From the NCBI RefSeq assembly GCF_018398335.1, contig NZ_JAHBRX010000001.1, positions 2,906,001-2,970,000 of the forward strand: a DNA stretch of 64,000 nt. The letters run 5' to 3'. A program made the translations under genes and the position numbers. The notes beneath the pieces were generated by a model. It did not search any database. It was not told where the DNA came from and saw only the letters and a list, made by a program, of their open reading frames with translations. The stretch is from Chelatococcus sp. HY11 (GTDB taxonomy: Bacteria > Pseudomonadota > Alphaproteobacteria > Rhizobiales > Beijerinckiaceae). Positions 60,526 to 64,000 of the stretch are shown one piece after another. How positions within the stretch are numbered: the first letter of the stretch is position 1; the number at the start of each line of letters is the position of its first letter.

Positions 60526-61647
60526 ATGACCTACGCCTGCGAACAGATTGCATTGAAATTATCCAATGCAGGCGTGGAGCGAAGTCTTGCTATTCATCGT
60601 TTTGGCGAGCCTGGCGCGAGACCGAAGGTCTATATCCAAGCGGGCCTCCATGCTGCCGAAGTGCCGGGCATGGTCATTGTCCATCACCTTCTGCCGATGC
60701 TGCGGCGGGCCGATGGGGACGGCAAAATCCGCGGGGAGATTGTCGTGGTGCCGGCCGCCAATCCGATCGGGTTGGGGGATACCGTGCTCGGCGTCCATCT
60801 CGGCCGTAACTCTCTGGCTTCGGGCGCCAATTTCAATCGCGGCTTTCTCGATTTGGCGGCAGCCGTCGTATCTCAACTGGAAGGACAGCTTACCGACGAT
60901 GCCGATGCAAACGTCGCAACGATCCGAAAGGCTATGAAGGGCACGATTGCCGCCAAGACGCCGAAGACAGAGCTGGACGATCTGCGCTTGAAGCTTCTCG
61001 GTCTCGCCTGCGATGCCGATTACGTGTTTGATATGCACGCGGAAGAGGATGCCCTATTCGCGGCCGTCATGGCGCCTTGGACGGTGGAACATAGAGAAAA
61101 GCTCGTCAGTCACCTCGATCCGCAACTCATCTTCTATGCCGACTACCCGCCGCTGTTCGATACCGCCTGCAGCCGGCCCTGGGCCGATCTCGCCAAGCAC
61201 TTCGGCACGAGCGCCTCGATCCCGCAGGCATGCCTCAGCGTGACGCTGGAATTGCGCGGCTCGGGCCATGTCGATGACGACCAGGCAAGACAGGACGCCG
61301 CTAATTTCGTGACGCTACTAACCGCCAACGGCAGTATCGAGGGAACTGTTGCGGCCGGCAAGCCGCTGGTCGAGCCGATCCGCTTCGAAGGCGTTGAATT
61401 CATCCGCACGCCCGTGCCCGGCATCGTCGTCTACAGGCGGCTTCTCGGTGACCTCATCGAGAAGGGCGAGATCATCGCCGAGGTTGTTCAGCCCTTCGCG
61501 CGCGATCTCGATGCCGTCCGGCTGGAAATCCGCAGCGCCACGTCGGGCGTGTTTTTCGCCTGCCGCCATGCCGTTGTCGCCCAGGCGGACGATGTCGTCG
61601 GCAAGGTGGCCGGCGAGGAGGCACTGGCTGACCCCAAGCATTATTGA
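60526..61647 (+). CDS. Succinylglutamate desuccinylase/aspartoacylase family deacylase
   Basis: 373 residues. Zinc ligands H42 and E45 in GLHAAEVPG and H171 in DMHAEED, with the catalytic Glu E242 in TLELRG. The substrate-facing Arg/Asn-type segment is LGRNSLASGANFNRGF. The C-terminal part forms the usual beta domain. The enzyme should hydrolyse an N-acyl amino acid or amide. It is divergent from the alpha/beta hydrolase and followed 57 bp later by a peptide-type binding protein. Confidence 0.9.
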   Translation: MTYACEQIALKLSNAGVERSLAIHRFGEPGARPKVYIQAGLHAAEVPGMVIVHHLLPMLRRADGDGKIRGEIVVVPAANPIGLGDTVLGVHLGRNSLASGANFNRGFLDLAAAVVSQLEGQLTDDADANVATIRKAMKGTIAAKTPKTELDDLRLKLLGLACDADYVFDMHAEEDALFAAVMAPWTVEHREKLVSHLDPQLIFYADYPPLFDTACSRPWADLAKHFGTSASIPQACLSVTLELRGSGHVDDDQARQDAANFVTLLTANGSIEGTVAAGKPLVEPIRFEGVEFIRTPVPGIVVYRRLLGDLIEKGEIIAEVVQPFARDLDAVRLEIRSATSGVFFACRHAVVAQADDVVGKVAGEEALADPKHY

Positions 61648-61704
61648 GGCGCATTCGGCGCTGGAAATTCCGGATATTCAAAGCAAAAAAAGGGGAATGG
61701 CGAT

Positions 61705-63291
61705 ATGAAAAGATTGCTTGCCTGCACGGCGTTTGCCGTCTCGCTTATGGTGGGCGGCGCACATGCGGCAACATTGCGCTTTGCAGGACCCGTCTCGCCG
61801 CTGACATTCGATCCGCACGGCACCAACGACTTCACTACCACGGCGCTGTTTCGCCAGGTCTACGACAGCCTCGTCGCGCTGACGCCAGACATGAAGCCGG
61901 TTCCGGGTCTCGCGATATCCTGGACCAAGAAGGACGATCTGACCTGGACCTTCAAGCTGCGCGAAGGCGTGAAGTTCCACGACGGCAGCACGATGACGGC
62001 CGACGACGTCGTGTTCTCGATCATGCGCGCCAAAGGCAGCAGCTATTACTCCGCCTATTTCGGCCAGATCGACAAGGCGGTTGCGGTCGACGGATCGACG
62101 GTCGAAGTCAGCAGCAAGCAGCCCGATCCGATCCTTCCCGAGAAGATGGTCCGCATGTTCATCATGTCGAAGCCATGGTCGCTGGCCAATGGTCTGGAAG
62201 CGATCCCGAGCCTCGGCGCCGCCGGCTCCGAGGCTTATTCGTTGCGCCACGAAAACGGCACCGGCCCGATGAAGCTCAGGCAGCACGATCCGAACGTCAA
62301 GACCGTGTTCGAGAAGTTCGACGGCTATTGGGGCGGCGGCAAGGGCAATGTCACGGAAGCGACCTACGTGCCGATCACCTCGGCGCCGACGCGAATTTCC
62401 GCGCTGCTCTCGGGCGAGGTGGATCTCGTTTCCGACGTGCCGTATCAAGATATCGAGCGCATAGAGGCCACGCCCAACCTGCAGGTCCGCAAGTCGCCGC
62501 AGCTTCTGTGGATGCAGTTCGAAATGGACGGCAGCCGCGACGTCGCGCTCGACACCTGGGACAAGCAGGGCAACCCTTTGAAGACAAACCCGTTCAAGGA
62601 CGTCCGGGTACGCCAGGCGATCGCCCAGGCCATTGATGCCGATACAATCGCCAAGCGTATCCTGCGCGGCAATGCCCGCGTCGTCGGCATCCCGTCCATT
62701 CCCGGCTTCGGTGGCTATCAGGAAGACCTCGACAAGCGCTGGCCGACGGATGTCGCCAAGGCCAAGGCGCTGCTTGCGGAGGCCGGCTATCCCGACGGGT
62801 TCACGACGCAGCTCAACTGCCCGTCCGAGCGCTACGCCAATTCGGAAGACATTTGCAAAGCGGCCGTTTCGATGCTGGCCCGCATCGGCATTGACGTGAA
62901 GCTGAAGATGTATGTCTGGCCTGAGTTCGCAAAAATGCTTGTGAACGGCCCGAATACCAGTTTCCACCTCATCGGGGTGGCGAGCAGTTGGGACGTGCAG
63001 GACGCGTTCATTTCGCTGATGATGACCCGCGACACCAAGGCCGGGCAGGGATCCTTTAACTGGGCTCTCTGGCATAACGGCGAGATCGACAAGATCGGCC
63101 AGGAAATCCGCGTCACCTTCGATCCCGCCAAGCGGCAGGAGCTCTATCGGAAGGGCATCCAAATCGCCAAAGATCAAGTCTATGCGGTCTTCCTCTACCA
63201 GCCATTCCTGGTGTGGAGCGCCAAGAAGAACATCGACGGTACGCTGCGCTCGGATTCAACGCTGCTGCTGCAAGACCTCAAGCTCAACTGA
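61705..63291 (+). CDS. Peptide-type ABC substrate-binding protein (family 5), permease genes not in window
   Basis: 528 residues, AGGGGA ribosome site. Signal peptide to about residue 22 (GGAHAATLR). Family 5 signatures: PLTFDPHGTND, LREGVKFHDGSTMTADDVV, GTGPMKLRQHD and YWGGGKG. It binds a peptide or similar solute in the periplasm. No permease or ATPase follows; the next gene is on the opposite strand and a terminator lies between. It must therefore use an importer encoded elsewhere. Confidence 0.9.
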   Translation: MKRLLACTAFAVSLMVGGAHAATLRFAGPVSPLTFDPHGTNDFTTTALFRQVYDSLVALTPDMKPVPGLAISWTKKDDLTWTFKLREGVKFHDGSTMTADDVVFSIMRAKGSSYYSAYFGQIDKAVAVDGSTVEVSSKQPDPILPEKMVRMFIMSKPWSLANGLEAIPSLGAAGSEAYSLRHENGTGPMKLRQHDPNVKTVFEKFDGYWGGGKGNVTEATYVPITSAPTRISALLSGEVDLVSDVPYQDIERIEATPNLQVRKSPQLLWMQFEMDGSRDVALDTWDKQGNPLKTNPFKDVRVRQAIAQAIDADTIAKRILRGNARVVGIPSIPGFGGYQEDLDKRWPTDVAKAKALLAEAGYPDGFTTQLNCPSERYANSEDICKAAVSMLARIGIDVKLKMYVWPEFAKMLVNGPNTSFHLIGVASSWDVQDAFISLMMTRDTKAGQGSFNWALWHNGEIDKIGQEIRVTFDPAKRQELYRKGIQIAKDQVYAVFLYQPFLVWSAKKNIDGTLRSDSTLLLQDLKLN

Positions 63292-63316
63292 GCGTCCATA
63301 TTACTCATCGTCATGG

Positions 63317-63347
63317 AAAAAGCCCGCCATCCTTGCGGATGGCGGGC
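63317..63347 (-). terminator. Rho-independent terminator of the aminotransferase gene
   Basis: Perfect 11-bp stem GCCCGCCATCC/GGATGGCGGGC with a 4-nt loop; on the minus strand it is directly followed by TTTTT (complement of 63317-63321). It lies 28 bp beyond the aminotransferase stop and may also slow transcripts from the left. Confidence 0.85.
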
Positions 63348-63374
63348 AACAGGCTTATGCCGGAAGACGATTGC

Positions 63375-64000
63375 TTACAGTGAACCAAAGAAGTGTTGCA
63401 GCCGGTCCATGGCTTCTGCGACCCGCGCCGTGGACTGGGAGCCGAAGCAGACGCGCAGGTGGCCTTCGCCAGCCGCGCCGTAGAAACTGCCAGCCTCCAC
63501 GACCACGTCGGCTTTTTCCAGAATGGTTTCCGCCAGCATCTGGGCTGGAATGCCGAGGGCCGCGATATTAGGGAAAGCGTAGATCGTGCCTTCCGGCCAG
63601 TCGCAGGTGATGCCGGGCATCTGGTTCAGGCGGCTGACGACGATGTCGCGTTTGATGCGATCTTCCGCGACCAGTTCCTGCAGGATTTCCGAGGGGCCGG
63701 TCACAGCCGCGAAGGCGCCTTCCTGGATGAAGGTGTTGACATGGGTCACGTCGTTGGCGGTGATCTTCAGGATGCCTTCGATGAGATTGGCCGGTGCCGT
63801 GAGATAGCCGATGCGCCATCCGTCCATGGCAAAACTCTTAGTGAAGGCGAACATCGAGATGGTCCGTTCGCGCATGCCCGGCAACGAGGCGATGGAAATG
63901 TGCTTGGCGGTATCGAAGAGGATTTCCTCGTAGACCTCATCCGAGGCGATCAACAGGTCATGCTTGATGGCGAGGTCCGCAAGATCCTGCAGTTCCTCGC
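63375..64000 (-). CDS. PLP-dependent aminotransferase class I/II (5' end cut by window edge)
   Basis: About 209 C-terminal residues are inside the window; the frame is open to the right edge (ELQDLADLAIKHDLLIASDEVYEEI, shown in part). The cofactor Asp in ASDEVYEE and the Schiff-base Lys in FTKSFAMDGWRIGY are visible, with the substrate Arg in HLRVCFGS. Aspartate-aminotransferase-like fold type I. The neighbouring deacylase and peptide-binding protein suggest amino-acid release and transamination in one pathway, but this gene is on the opposite strand. Confidence 0.92.
   Translation of the reverse strand, partial: EELQDLADLAIKHDLLIASDEVYEEILFDTAKHISIASLPGMRERTISMFAFTKSFAMDGWRIGYLTAPANLIEGILKITANDVTHVNTFIQEGAFAAVTGPSEILQELVAEDRIKRDIVVSRLNQMPGITCDWPEGTIYAFPNIAALGIPAQMLAETILEKADVVVEAGSFYGAAGEGHLRVCFGSQSTARVAEAMDRLQHFFGSL

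Noticed and set aside
61678-63177. Long minus-strand open frame opposite the family-5 binding protein
   Set aside because: Antisense shadow of a gene with clear signal peptide and family motifs.
1-64000. CRISPR arrays, rRNA, tRNA, complete insertion sequences
   Set aside because: By eye I found no spaced direct-repeat array, no rRNA-like stretch, no CCA-ended cloverleaf and no transposase motif. A dedicated tRNA and IS search would be needed to exclude them fully.

Overview
The window is GC-rich, almost fully coding DNA from a bacterium that looks like a metabolically versatile alphaproteobacterium, probably Hyphomicrobiales (Rhizobiales). The evidence is the strong G/C bias at third positions, the dense 4-bp-overlapping operons, the DUF982-type small protein, the many ABC, Tct and Bug solute-binding proteins, and a TraD-type conjugation fragment. 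I see no rRNA, tRNA, CRISPR array, complete insertion sequence or replication gene. Species cannot be assigned from the sequence alone.

The layout is a chain of catabolic modules, most with their own regulator, importer and enzymes. (A) 1-10.9 kb: an Lrp/AsnC regulator with a NIPSNAP gene, divergent from a polyamine-type ABC importer, an M28-fold peptidase, an SDR, a ketopantoate-reductase-like enzyme, a second NIPSNAP protein and a gamma-glutamyltransferase-like Ntn hydrolase, closed by a terminator. (B) 10.9-18.6 kb, minus strand: Gfo/Idh/MocA dehydrogenase, creatininase-family amidohydrolase, cupin and D-2-hydroxyacid dehydrogenase, then TctCBA and a GntR regulator. (C) 19.0-33.4 kb: TetR, amidohydrolase, FAH-family hydrolase, acetoacetate-decarboxylase-like protein, cupin and a three-subunit molybdenum hydroxylase with CoxG on the minus strand, divergent from a Liv-type importer (with a permease-ATPase fusion) and a cyclase-family hydrolase. 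This looks like a pathway for an aromatic or N-heterocyclic compound. (D) 33.6-34.7 kb: TetR plus an SRPBCC protein behind a perfect 18-bp palindrome.

(E) 35.1-53.3 kb is the most interesting part. Two glutathione S-transferases, a four-domain rhodanese with only one catalytic Cys, a PLP C-S lyase, a hydantoinase/5-oxoprolinase A/B pair, a GntR regulator, a fumarate-reductase-like flavoprotein, a Dpp/Gsi-type peptide importer, a thiol-dioxygenase-like cupin embedded in the importer genes, and a tiny HTH protein coupled to the last ATPase. Three of its transcription units carry a similar ATGTAT-containing sequence just upstream. I infer a coordinated uptake and breakdown pathway for a sulfur-containing (gamma-glutamyl or glutathione-like) peptide or thiol conjugate.

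(F) 54.0-57.1 kb: a membrane-bound CadC-like winged-helix/TPR regulator divergent from a small secreted protein with a duplicated Cys motif and an orphan Bug-type binding protein. (G) 57.1-57.7 kb: decayed mobile-element debris (TraD-like and restriction-modification-like fragments). (H) 57.7-64 kb: GntR, a large alpha/beta hydrolase, an AstE/aspartoacylase-like deacylase, an orphan family-5 solute-binding protein and the end of an aminotransferase gene.
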